Source: Fidelibacterota bacterium
GTDB lineage: Bacteria; Pseudomonadota; Alphaproteobacteria; Rhodospirillales; Rhodospirillaceae
Direction: 5' to 3'
Assembly: GCA_947476275.1 (NCBI GenBank)
Contig: CANJPQ010000004.1
Span: 62,001 to 126,000 of the forward strand
DNA: 64,000 nucleotides
Part shown: positions 18,436 to 24,997 of the stretch, piece after piece
How the letters are laid out: each line of letters opens with the position of its first letter
Numbering within the stretch: the first letter of the stretch is position 1
Notes under the pieces: generated by a model
Seen by the model: the letters and a program-made list of their open reading frames with translations, nothing else
The model's database searches: none
Told to the model about the DNA's origin: nothing
Translations under genes and position numbers: made by a program

Positions 18436-18717
18436 ATGGTCCGTATCGTGTTTACCTATATCGTTCCGCTTCTGCTCCCCAGCGCCGTGTACTTCGCCTG
18501 GGGCTGGTACCGTTCGCGCTACGTCGCCGAACACGACGGCGTGCCGCCGAAGCTGGAACGCGGTCCGTGGGCGATCCTCTTGTTCCTCGGCGCGGTGCTG
18601 ACGCTGGCGTCGTTCGCGACCACCGCGCTCCTGCAAGGCAGCGCCGCCGGCTCGGTCTATACCCCGCCGCATCTTGAGAATGGGAAGGTTGTGCCCGGCC
18701 GGATGGATGCCAAATAG
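18436..18717 (+). CDS. DUF6111 family small membrane protein
   Basis: This 93-residue protein has two membrane segments (about 3-22 and 47-67) separated by a charged loop. It matches the DUF6111 family found almost only in alphaproteobacteria between CoA pyrophosphatase and the CCA-adding enzyme, exactly as here. Its function is unknown. Its end overlaps the chosen start of the CCA-adding enzyme by 11 bases, so the two are probably translationally coupled. Confidence 0.85.
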   Translation: MVRIVFTYIVPLLLPSAVYFAWGWYRSRYVAEHDGVPPKLERGPWAILLFLGAVLTLASFATTALLQGSAAGSVYTPPHLENGKVVPGRMDAK

Positions 18718-19951
18718 CGTGCAGACCACGCTGACACCGAAGTGGCTTGCGGAGCCGGAGGTGCAACGCATCTTCACCGCCCTCGGCGCGCCGGAGATCG
18801 ACGCCCGCGCGGTCGGCGGCGCTGTGCGCGATGCCGTCATGGGCCGCGACCGCGGCGACAGTGAGATCGACCTCGCCACTCCCGAAGAGCCCGACGAAGT
18901 GATCGCGCGCCTGCAGAATGCGAACCTGCGCGTGGTCCCGACCGGCCTGTCCCACGGCACCGTCACCGCGGTTGTGGGCAAACGTACTTTCGAGATCACA
19001 TCCTTGCGCCGCGACACCGCGACCGATGGACGCCACGCGGTGGTGGAATTCACCGAGGACTGGCACGAAGACGCACGGCGGCGCGATTTCACCTTCAACG
19101 CCATGTCCATGGAACGTGACGGCACCGTCCACGACGATCACGGCGGCATGGAGGATGCGAAAGCCGGCCGCGTGCGCTTTGTCGGCGCGACCGCGGACCG
19201 CATCCAGGAAGACTATCTGCGCGTGCTGCGGCTGTTCCGTTTCCAGGCGCTCTACGGACGCACCCCCATCGATGCGGACATCCTGTCGGCGTGCCGTGCG
19301 CATGCGGCGGGACTTGCCCGGCTCTCGGCGGAACGGGTGCAGGCCGAACTCGCCAAGATGCTGGGCGCCCCCAGCCCGTACCAAGCCGTCGCCCAGATGC
19401 AGGAAGCCGGCGTGCTCGATCGCGTGCTGCCGGTGCGCGACGGCGGCGCGCAATTCGCGCGGCTGGAGGGCGTGGAGCACGCGGCCCACGTCGCCGACGC
19501 GGCGTGGCTGCGCCGACTCGCGGCCCTGGTCGATGGCGCCGATGCGCGCGCCGTGGCGGACGCGCTGAAGCTCTCCAACGCGGATCGCGCGGCGCTGGTG
19601 CAACTCACGATGGATCAGTCGATCACGCCCGATCTTCCGCCCGCGGCCTTGCGCCGCGCCCTCTACGATCTCGAGACCGCGGTCGTGCGCAATCGCGCCC
19701 TGCTGGCCTGGACTCGCGCGCCATACCCGCGCGGGATGGAACGCTGGCAGGCGCTGTTGAAAACCATCGCGGACTGGGTCCCCACGTCGCTCCCCCTGAG
19801 CGGCGGCGATGTCCTGGCGCTTGGCGTCGCGCCGGGCCCTCGCGTCGGCACCTTACTGGAGGAGCTGTTGACCTGGTGGCTCGCCCGCGAACCCGCGCCG
19901 GACCGGGCTGCCGCGCTTGCGGAGCTTCAATCCCGCGTTTCGAAACGATAA
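18707..19951 (+). CDS. cca: CCA-adding enzyme (tRNA nucleotidyltransferase)
   Basis: The 414-residue enzyme adds or repairs the 3'-CCA end of tRNA. The class II nucleotidyltransferase head is clear: VGGAVRDAVMGRDRG (about 37-51), then SEIDLAT, the neck motif RRRDFTFNAMS and a C-terminal helical body. In most family members the metal-binding pair is DxD in DIDLAT; here the first acid is Glu53 (codon 18863-18865), giving ExD. The start at 18707 overlaps the DUF6111 end; a GTG at 18719 is the alternative, and the longer frame from 18674 adds residues without family similarity. The stop codon is built into the stem of the terminator that follows. Confidence 0.93.
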   Translation: MPNSVQTTLTPKWLAEPEVQRIFTALGAPEIDARAVGGAVRDAVMGRDRGDSEIDLATPEEPDEVIARLQNANLRVVPTGLSHGTVTAVVGKRTFEITSLRRDTATDGRHAVVEFTEDWHEDARRRDFTFNAMSMERDGTVHDDHGGMEDAKAGRVRFVGATADRIQEDYLRVLRLFRFQALYGRTPIDADILSACRAHAAGLARLSAERVQAELAKMLGAPSPYQAVAQMQEAGVLDRVLPVRDGGAQFARLEGVEHAAHVADAAWLRRLAALVDGADARAVADALKLSNADRAALVQLTMDQSITPDLPPAALRRALYDLETAVVRNRALLAWTRAPYPRGMERWQALLKTIADWVPTSLPLSGGDVLALGVAPGPRVGTLLEELLTWWLAREPAPDRAAALAELQSRVSKR

Positions 19952-19980
19952 CGGCCCCGCCGGGGGGAGCGGGGCCGTTA
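19949..19980 (+). terminator. Strong hairpin terminator after cca
   Basis: A perfect 12-base stem pairs 19949-19960 with 19969-19980 around an 8-base loop. The left arm contains the TAA stop codon of cca. The downstream sequence is only moderately T-rich, so termination may rely on the stem strength or on Rho. The remainder up to 20139 shows no coding frame. Confidence 0.75.
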
Positions 19981-20139
19981 CGGTCTTGCTTCAGGTCCCG
20001 GGGGGAACAGGACCTTTTCGCACCAGAGCGCCGAGGGGGCGGCGGGTCTGGGGCAGTCCGGGACGGGATCAGGGGATCGATGTCCGGACCGCTTCTGTGA
20101 GAACCAATATAGGGCGGGAAACCTTACAGGAGCATGTTC

Positions 20140-20166
20140 GGCGGATGACAAAATTGTCAGACCGCC
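20140..20166 (-). terminator. Hairpin just after trmL
   Basis: GGCGG (20140-20144) and TGACAA (20146-20151) pair with TTGTCA (20154-20159) and CCGCC (20162-20166), giving an 11-base-pair imperfect stem with a 2-base apex. It lies 9 bases beyond the trmL stop on the minus strand. There is no T-run, so it may be an mRNA 3' end stabiliser rather than a classical terminator. Confidence 0.4.
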
Positions 20167-20174
20167 GTCATCTT

Positions 20175-20645
20175 CTAAAGCATTGTTTTTTCAGCAAATA
20201 CGCCCTGCTGACGTAACGCTTCCGTGAGCACGATCGCCCCGGCGACGGCGACATTAAGGGAACGTTGGCCCGCAGCGATCGGAACCCGCACCGCCGCGTC
20301 AGCCGCCGCCACCACCTCCGGGGTCACGCCGGCGCTTTCCCGGCCCAGGACCAAGGTGTCGTCAGGGCGGTAGGCGAAGTCCGCGTGGCCAACGGCCCCG
20401 GCGGTTGTCAGCAGCACCAACCGACCGCCCCGGACCCTGTGGGCCTCGAGAAACGATAGCCAGGACCGGTGCCGGACCGTCTCCGCGGCAGGGCCGTAAT
20501 CCATGGCGGCGCGCTTCATGCGCTTGTCGTCGAGGGGAAATCCGCACGGCTCGATGATGTCCAAGGCGACGCGGAAGCACGCCCCGATGCGCATCAAAGC
20601 GCCGGTGTTCTGGGGGATGTCCGGTTGAAATAACGCAAGGCGCAT
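20175..20645 (-). CDS. trmL: tRNA (cytidine(34)-2'-O)-methyltransferase TrmL (SPOUT)
   Basis: The 156-residue protein is a TrmL-type SPOUT methyltransferase, which 2'-O-methylates the wobble base of certain tRNA-Leu species using S-adenosylmethionine. Family markers include the N-terminal LALFQPDIPQNTGALMRIG, the central LVLGRESAGV and the C-terminal knot segment RSLNVAVAGAIVLTEALRQ. The length equals the family norm. It is transcribed divergently from petABC, a common alphaproteobacterial arrangement. A perfect 14-base palindrome lies 6 bases upstream of its start, and no good ribosome site precedes the ATG. Confidence 0.94.
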   Translation of the reverse strand: MRLALFQPDIPQNTGALMRIGACFRVALDIIEPCGFPLDDKRMKRAAMDYGPAAETVRHRSWLSFLEAHRVRGGRLVLLTTAGAVGHADFAYRPDDTLVLGRESAGVTPEVVAAADAAVRVPIAAGQRSLNVAVAGAIVLTEALRQQGVFAEKTML

Positions 20646-20651
20646 AGGGTG

Positions 20652-20665
20652 TTATCGGCCGATAA
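20652..20665. promoter_or_regulatory. 14-base perfect palindrome upstream of trmL
   Basis: TTATCGGCCGATAA is self-complementary over all 14 bases and lies 6 bases upstream of the trmL start and about 30 bases upstream of the predicted petA -35 element. It looks like a dimeric regulator's operator that could serve trmL, petABC or both. No matching known regulator site was recognised. Confidence 0.4.
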
Positions 20666-20694
20666 GCCGACTCAATCTTTCGCGATAGCAGCCC

Positions 20695-20723
20695 TTTTCA
20701 AGGCGGGCGTTTTATCCTATACC
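20695..20723 (+). promoter_or_regulatory. Predicted sigma-70-type promoter of petABC
   Basis: TTTTCA (20695-20700) and TATACC (20718-20723) are separated by 17 bases and each matches the consensus at four of six positions. The predicted transcription start near 20730 would give an untranslated leader of about 180 bases before petA. Between there and 20911 no other feature was seen. Confidence 0.4.
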
Positions 20724-20911
20724 CAGCCCGCTGAAAATCCTTGTGCTTCCGCCGGTTGACGACCGGAGTGGGGGTCGCCGCAAGGTCCACGGCACTGCTG
20801 GGGGACACCGTAACCGCGAGATCCCGCTTGGGATGGATTTTGCTCGGAAAACGGGTCCTTCGCGTGGCGTGCGGACGTCCGGAGTCGCGTTCCTAAAGAA
20901 GGGGTTCAAGT

Positions 20912-21478
20912 ATGGCCAATACCGCACCTGCCCATCCCACGCATGCGGGTGGAGCAGCCGGGGAGACCCGTCGGGATTTCTTGTTGGATATGACGGTCGC
21001 CACGGGTGTGGTCGGAGGCGTCATGATGGTGTGGCCGCTCATCCACAGCATGAACCCGGCCGCGGATACGCTGTCCTTGTCCACCACCGAATTCAGCGTC
21101 GCCGGCATCGCGGAGGGCATGGGCATCACCGTGCTCTGGCGCGGCAAGCCGGTGTTCGCCCGCCACCGCACGGCGGCGGAGATCGAGGCAGCCCAGAAGG
21201 TCAACCTCGCCGAACTGCGCGATCCGGCGAAAGACGCCGACCGCGTGAAGAAAGACCACGAGAACATGCTCGTCCTCGTCGGCGTGTGCACCCACCTGGG
21301 GTGCATCCCACTTGGCATGAAGCCGACCGATCCGCGCGGCGAGTTCGGCGGTTGGTTCTGCCCCTGTCACGGGTCGGAATACGACACCTCGGGCCGCATC
21401 CGCCGCGGACCCGCGCCGGCGAACCTGGAAGTTCCGCCGTACAGCTTCGTCAACGACACCACCGTCCGCGTCGGTTAA
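20912..21478 (+). CDS. petA: Ubiquinol-cytochrome c reductase, Rieske iron-sulfur subunit
   Basis: The 188-residue Rieske subunit of the cytochrome bc1 complex takes an electron from ubiquinol and passes it to cytochrome c1. The 2Fe-2S ligand boxes are intact: CTHLGC (126-131) and CPCHGS (150-155). The N-terminus has a twin-arginine motif (Arg20-Arg21, RRDFLL) and one membrane anchor (about 25-47), as is usual for Tat-dependent Rieske proteins. A ribosome site AAGGGG lies 8 bases upstream. petB follows after 15 bases. Confidence 0.97.
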   Translation: MANTAPAHPTHAGGAAGETRRDFLLDMTVATGVVGGVMMVWPLIHSMNPAADTLSLSTTEFSVAGIAEGMGITVLWRGKPVFARHRTAAEIEAAQKVNLAELRDPAKDADRVKKDHENMLVLVGVCTHLGCIPLGMKPTDPRGEFGGWFCPCHGSEYDTSGRIRRGPAPANLEVPPYSFVNDTTVRVG

Positions 21479-21493
21479 GGGGAAACGATCACC

Positions 21494-22720
21494 ATGACCA
21501 ACGCGACGGAAAAGACCACGCTTCGCAAGATCTTCGATTGGCATGAGCAACGCCTGCCGATCGTCTCGTTCATCGACCATGCCGTCGGCACGCAGTATCC
21601 CGCGCCGCGCAATCTGAACTACTTCTGGAACTTCGGCTTCATCGCCGGCTTCATGCTGGCGGTGATGACCGTCACCGGCATCTTCCTCGCCATGAACTAT
21701 GTGGCGCACACCAGCATGGCCTTCGACAGCGTCGAGCGCATCATGCGCGACGTGAACTACGGCTGGCTCTTGCGCTACATGCACGCCAACGGCGCCAGCT
21801 TCTTCTTCATCGCCGTCTACATCCACATCTTCCGCGGCCTGTACTACGGTTCCTATAAGGCGCCGCGCGAAGTGTTGTGGTGGATCGGCCTCTTGATCCT
21901 GCTGGCCATGATGGCCACCGCGTTCATGGGCTACGTCCTGCCGTGGGGCCAGATGAGCTTCTGGGGCGCCACCGTGATCACCTCCATGTTCACCGCGATC
22001 CCGTGGGTCGGCAATGCGATCACCACCCTCCTGTGGGGCGGCTTCGCGGTCGACTACCCGACGCTGAACCGCTTCTTCGCCCTGCACTATCTGCTGCCGT
22101 TCGTGATCTTCGGCCTGGTGTTCATGCACATCTGGGCGCTGCACATCCCGGGCTCGAACAACCCGCTCGGCATCGACGTCTCGACCAAGGACAAGATCCC
22201 GTTCCACCCGTACTACACGGTGAAGGACGCCTTCGGCGTGGGCGTGTTCCTGCTGTTCTACTTCGCCGTCGTCTTCTGGGCGCCCAACGCGCTCGGCGAA
22301 GTCGACAACTACGTGAAGGCGAACCCGCTGCAGACTCCGCCGCACATCGTGCCGGAATGGTACTTCCTGCCGTTCTACGCGATCCTGCGCGCCATCCCGA
22401 ACAAGCTGCTCGGCGTGATCGCGATGTTCGGCTCGATCCTGATCATGTTCGTGCTGCCGTGGCTCGACACCAGCCGCATCCGGTCGGCCACCTTCCGTCC
22501 GGTCTACAAGTGGCTGCTGATCGTGTTCATGCTCGACTGCGCGCTGCTCACCTGGTGCGGGGCCCAGTTGCCGGAAGGCGCACCGCTGATCCTCGGCCGC
22601 ATCGGGGCGGCCTGGTACTTCCTCCACCTGCTGGTCCTCACGCCGGTGGTCGGCTGGCTCGAGACGCCCAAGCCCTTGCCGGCGAGTATCGGCGAACCCG
22701 TTCTTCGGCCCGCGGAGTAG
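21494..22720 (+). CDS. petB: Ubiquinol-cytochrome c reductase, cytochrome b subunit
   Basis: The 408-residue cytochrome b is the quinone-binding membrane core of the bc1 complex. It shows the eight-helix pattern, the heme-ligand helices (for example [21 protein letters not shown] near 95-115), the [18 protein letters not shown] Qo-site segment (about 140-157) and the PEWY motif (about 287-290). The length is within the family range. It lies between petA and petC in one operon. A long antisense frame across it is a by-product of codon bias. Confidence 0.97.
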   Translation: MTNATEKTTLRKIFDWHEQRLPIVSFIDHAVGTQYPAPRNLNYFWNFGFIAGFMLAVMTVTGIFLAMNYVAHTSMAFDSVERIMRDVNYGWLLRYMHANGASFFFIAVYIHIFRGLYYGSYKAPREVLWWIGLLILLAMMATAFMGYVLPWGQMSFWGATVITSMFTAIPWVGNAITTLLWGGFAVDYPTLNRFFALHYLLPFVIFGLVFMHIWALHIPGSNNPLGIDVSTKDKIPFHPYYTVKDAFGVGVFLLFYFAVVFWAPNALGEVDNYVKANPLQTPPHIVPEWYFLPFYAILRAIPNKLLGVIAMFGSILIMFVLPWLDTSRIRSATFRPVYKWLLIVFMLDCALLTWCGAQLPEGAPLILGRIGAAWYFLHLLVLTPVVGWLETPKPLPASIGEPVLRPAE

Positions 22721-22725
22721 CCGCC

Positions 22726-23493
22726 ATGCGTAAGTACATTCTCACCGCGGCTGCGGCTCTCGCTCTGGCGCTTCCCGCAGCCTCCTTCGCCGCCGAAGCC
22801 GAAATCCACATCCCCGCGGAGAAGTGGAGCTTCAACGGCATCACCGGCCACTTCGACAAGGAACAGGTCCAGCGCGGCTTCCAGGTCTACAAGGAAGTCT
22901 GCTCGGCCTGCCATTCGCTGGAATACATCTCGTTCCGCAACTTCGAAGCGCTCGGCTACAGCGAGGCGCAGGTCAAGGCGCTCGCGGCCGAGTACGAAGT
23001 CGAAGACGGTCCGGACGACAACGGCGACATGTTCAAGCGCAAGGCCAAGCCGTCCGACAAGCTGCCCAAGCCCTACCCGAACGAGAAGTTCGCGCGCTCG
23101 GCCAACGGCGGCGCCCTGCCGCCGGACCTTTCGCTGATCGCCAAGGCCCGTCACGGCGGACCGGACTATCTCTTCCACCTGCTGCGCGGCTACGACGAGG
23201 CGCCGGCAGACATGAAGCTCGCGGACGGGATGAGCTACAACAAGTACTTCCCGGGCCACCAGATCGCCATGGCCAAGCAGATCGAAGACGACAAGGTCAC
23301 CTACGCCGACGGCACGAAAAGCGACGCCGATCAGATCGCCAGGGACGTCTCGGCGTTCCTGATGTGGACCGCGGAGCCGAAGATGGAAGTGCGCCACGCC
23401 ACGGGCCTGCGCGTGATCATCTTCACGCTACTGTTCACCGTGCTCGCATACTTCCTGAAGCGCCGCATCTGGGCGCGCATCGAACAGCACTAA
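22726..23493 (+). CDS. petC: Ubiquinol-cytochrome c reductase, cytochrome c1 subunit
   Basis: The 255-residue cytochrome c1 has a cleavable signal peptide (cut after SFA), the heme-binding CSACH (59-63), the axial-Met region DGMSYNKYFPGHQIAM, and a C-terminal membrane anchor (about 227-245). It passes electrons from the Rieske centre to soluble cytochrome c in the periplasm. The ATG at 22726 was chosen because it gives the signal peptide; a much longer open frame upstream overlaps petB and is spurious. A strong terminator follows 24 bases after the stop. Confidence 0.97.
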   Translation: MRKYILTAAAALALALPAASFAAEAEIHIPAEKWSFNGITGHFDKEQVQRGFQVYKEVCSACHSLEYISFRNFEALGYSEAQVKALAAEYEVEDGPDDNGDMFKRKAKPSDKLPKPYPNEKFARSANGGALPPDLSLIAKARHGGPDYLFHLLRGYDEAPADMKLADGMSYNKYFPGHQIAMAKQIEDDKVTYADGTKSDADQIARDVSAFLMWTAEPKMEVRHATGLRVIIFTLLFTVLAYFLKRRIWARIEQH

Positions 23494-23517
23494 GACGTCG
23501 CTCGTCGATCGAGACCG

Positions 23518-23550
23518 AACCGCCGGCCCAAAAGGCCGGCGGTTTTGCTT
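23518..23550. terminator. Intrinsic terminator after petC
   Basis: An 11-base-pair stem (23518-23528 with 23534-23544), a 5-base loop and a TTTT run on the plus strand form a clear intrinsic terminator for petABC. It also lies beyond the 3' end of the small leftward gene 23596-23742 and may work in both directions. Confidence 0.85.
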
Positions 23551-23595
23551 TGGGGATCGGCGTGCAGAGAGCGTCTGACGGGACGCGGGGAGACT

Positions 23596-23742
23596 CTAGG
23601 CCGTCGGCGAGTTCGACATCGACGAGGCGCGGTCTTCTTCACGCTTGCGGCCGCGCATCTCGCGGTAGGCGACCCACACGATAAGCACCAATCCAAGGAC
23701 AAGAGCGGTATCGACCAGTGTTGAATACTCGGCGTACTCCAT
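23596..23742 (-). CDS. 48-residue single-pass membrane protein
   Basis: A short frame on the minus strand encodes 48 residues: an acidic N-terminus (MEYAEYSTLVD), one hydrophobic helix (about 12-26, TALVLGLVLIVWVAY), then a strongly basic/charged cytoplasmic tail (REMRGRKREEDR). It has a perfect AGGAGG ribosome site 7 bases before the ATG. It lies convergently with petC across the terminator. Size and layout recall small accessory subunits of respiratory complexes such as CcoQ of cbb3 oxidase, but no family was recognised. Expression is well supported by the ribosome site; function is unknown. Confidence 0.65.
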   Translation of the reverse strand: MEYAEYSTLVDTALVLGLVLIVWVAYREMRGRKREEDRASSMSNSPTA

Positions 23743-23849
23743 GGCGCAGCCTCCTGGATGTATGTCGCACCCGATCCGCTGATGTTCGCCTCACGGGTCT
23801 CTACATCCTACGCGCGTCGCCCGCGCTTGGTTGCAAGCGACGCGCAACG

Positions 23850-23886
23850 AAAAAAACCCGACCCGATCCGTGCAAGACCGGGCCGT
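23850..23886 (-). terminator. Terminator of the lost outer-membrane protein gene
   Basis: On the minus strand a CCCGGTC / GATCGGG stem with a 7-base loop (one G-T pair) is followed by a run of seven T (23850-23856 on the plus strand). It sits 37 bases beyond the stop codon of the gene fragment 23923-24033 and is probably that gene's original terminator. Confidence 0.6.
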
Positions 23887-23922
23887 AGGAGCCGTCGCTA
23901 AGTCCGTGGCCTATCTAACTTC

Positions 23923-24033
23923 TTAGAACGTCGCGCTGAGGCGCACCCCATAGGTGGCCGATTGGCAATCGTTACTGCCCATGCGGTTCTTTGCCTCGAG
24001 ACGCGCCAGGAACATCATGCCCGCGTCACCGGC
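23923..24033 (-). pseudogene. 3' fragment of an outer-membrane beta-barrel protein gene
   Basis: An open stretch of 36 codons without a start encodes the end of an outer-membrane barrel. It reads MMFLARLEAKNRMGS and then SATYGVRLSATF, stopping with the terminal Phe that the Bam machinery recognises. It is closed upstream by a stop at 24034-24036, just before the GST gene on the other strand, so the 5' part has been lost. Its stop codon and a plausible terminator remain intact. It is most simply the remnant of a deleted porin-like gene. Confidence 0.6.
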
Positions 24034-24053
24034 TTATCCCTGCGAGGTGTTCC

Positions 24054-24764
24054 ATGACGTATGAGTTGTTCTACTGGCCATCCATCCAAGGCCGTGGCGA
24101 ATATGTGCGGCTGGCGCTGGAAGATGTCGGTGCCGCCTACCGCGATGTGGCGCGCACTGCCGCCGGCATGAAGCGGATGATGGCGCTGATGGACAGCCCA
24201 CGCCTCAAGACGCCGTCGTTCGCACCGCCGTTCCTGCGCGATGGCAAGGTGATCGTCGGCCAAACCGCCAACATCCTCCTGTACCTCGGCAGTCGCATCG
24301 GCCTTGCGCCGAAGTCCGAAGCCGCGCGGTTGTGGGTGCATCAGCTCCAGCTGACCCTCGCCGATCTGGTGGCGGAGACTCACGACGCGCACCACCCGAT
24401 CTCCGTCAACCTCTACTACGAAGACCAGAAGCGCGAAGCCCGCGCCGCGTCGCGCGCATTCCTGAAAGAGCGCGTGCCGCAGTTCCTCGATTACTTTCAC
24501 GGCGTGCTGGGCAAGCAGCGTTATCTCACCGGCGCGCGCGCCACTTATGCGGACCTCTCGCTGTTCCAGGTGATCGAGGGATTGCGCTATGCCTTTCCCA
24601 AGAACATGGCGCGCATCGAGAAGAAGCGCCCGCGCCTGGCGGACTTCCGCCACCGCGTGGCCGAACGGCCGCGCCTCGCCGCCTACCTGACGTCGGACCG
24701 CCGCATCCGCTTCAGCACGGAAGGAATCTTCCGGCACTATCGGGAACTGGATCGGCTTTCGTAG
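24054..24764 (+). CDS. Glutathione S-transferase family protein
   Basis: The 236-residue protein has the GST layout: an N-terminal thioredoxin-like domain starting YELFYWPSIQGRGEYVRLALEDVG (Tyr near the N-terminus as expected for alpha/mu/pi/sigma-like classes), a GQTANILLYLG glutathione-contact segment (about 68-78), and an all-helical C-terminal domain including LTGARATYADLSLFQV. It probably conjugates glutathione to electrophiles; the substrate is unknown. The ATG at 24054 was chosen for its GAGG ribosome site and for the family N-terminus. The gene appears to border, or have replaced, the outer-membrane protein gene whose stub lies just upstream. Confidence 0.88.
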   Translation: MTYELFYWPSIQGRGEYVRLALEDVGAAYRDVARTAAGMKRMMALMDSPRLKTPSFAPPFLRDGKVIVGQTANILLYLGSRIGLAPKSEAARLWVHQLQLTLADLVAETHDAHHPISVNLYYEDQKREARAASRAFLKERVPQFLDYFHGVLGKQRYLTGARATYADLSLFQVIEGLRYAFPKNMARIEKKRPRLADFRHRVAERPRLAAYLTSDRRIRFSTEGIFRHYRELDRLS

Positions 24765-24784
24765 CTGAACTGCTCACACCGTGA

Positions 24785-24910
24785 CATTGGACGACTTCTC
24801 ATCCCGGCGGTATATTTGAGGGTTGGTCCAATGATGTCGCGCGGTCGCATCCCGCCGCATCACGGGTCCGAAATTTCTCCCGCGTAATTGGCGCGTAAAT
24901 GCGCGGGAGA
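24785..24910. promoter_or_regulatory. Two inverted repeats upstream of the TPR operon
   Basis: CATTGGAC (24785-24792) is repeated inverted as GTCCAATG (24826-24833), and TCTCCCGCG (24876-24884) as CGCGGGAGA (24902-24910) with a 17-base spacer. The second repeat ends 87 bases before the TPR gene. These could be operators or RNA stems. The rest of the 233-base gap shows nothing recognisable. Confidence 0.3.
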
Positions 24911-24997
24911 GCCGGACGCGTTTTTGAGGCGGGTGCCCGAGTCGAATTGGTCCGAACCGGGCCTCGCATCGGCCGGAACGTTTGGGAGGGAAGTGCC

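Noticed and set aside
20906-22627. 573-codon open frame on the minus strand
   Set aside because: Antisense to petA and petB, which are certain; no domain is recognisable.
21877-22725. N-terminal extension of cytochrome c1
   Set aside because: It overlaps petB out of frame; the signal peptide begins at 22726.
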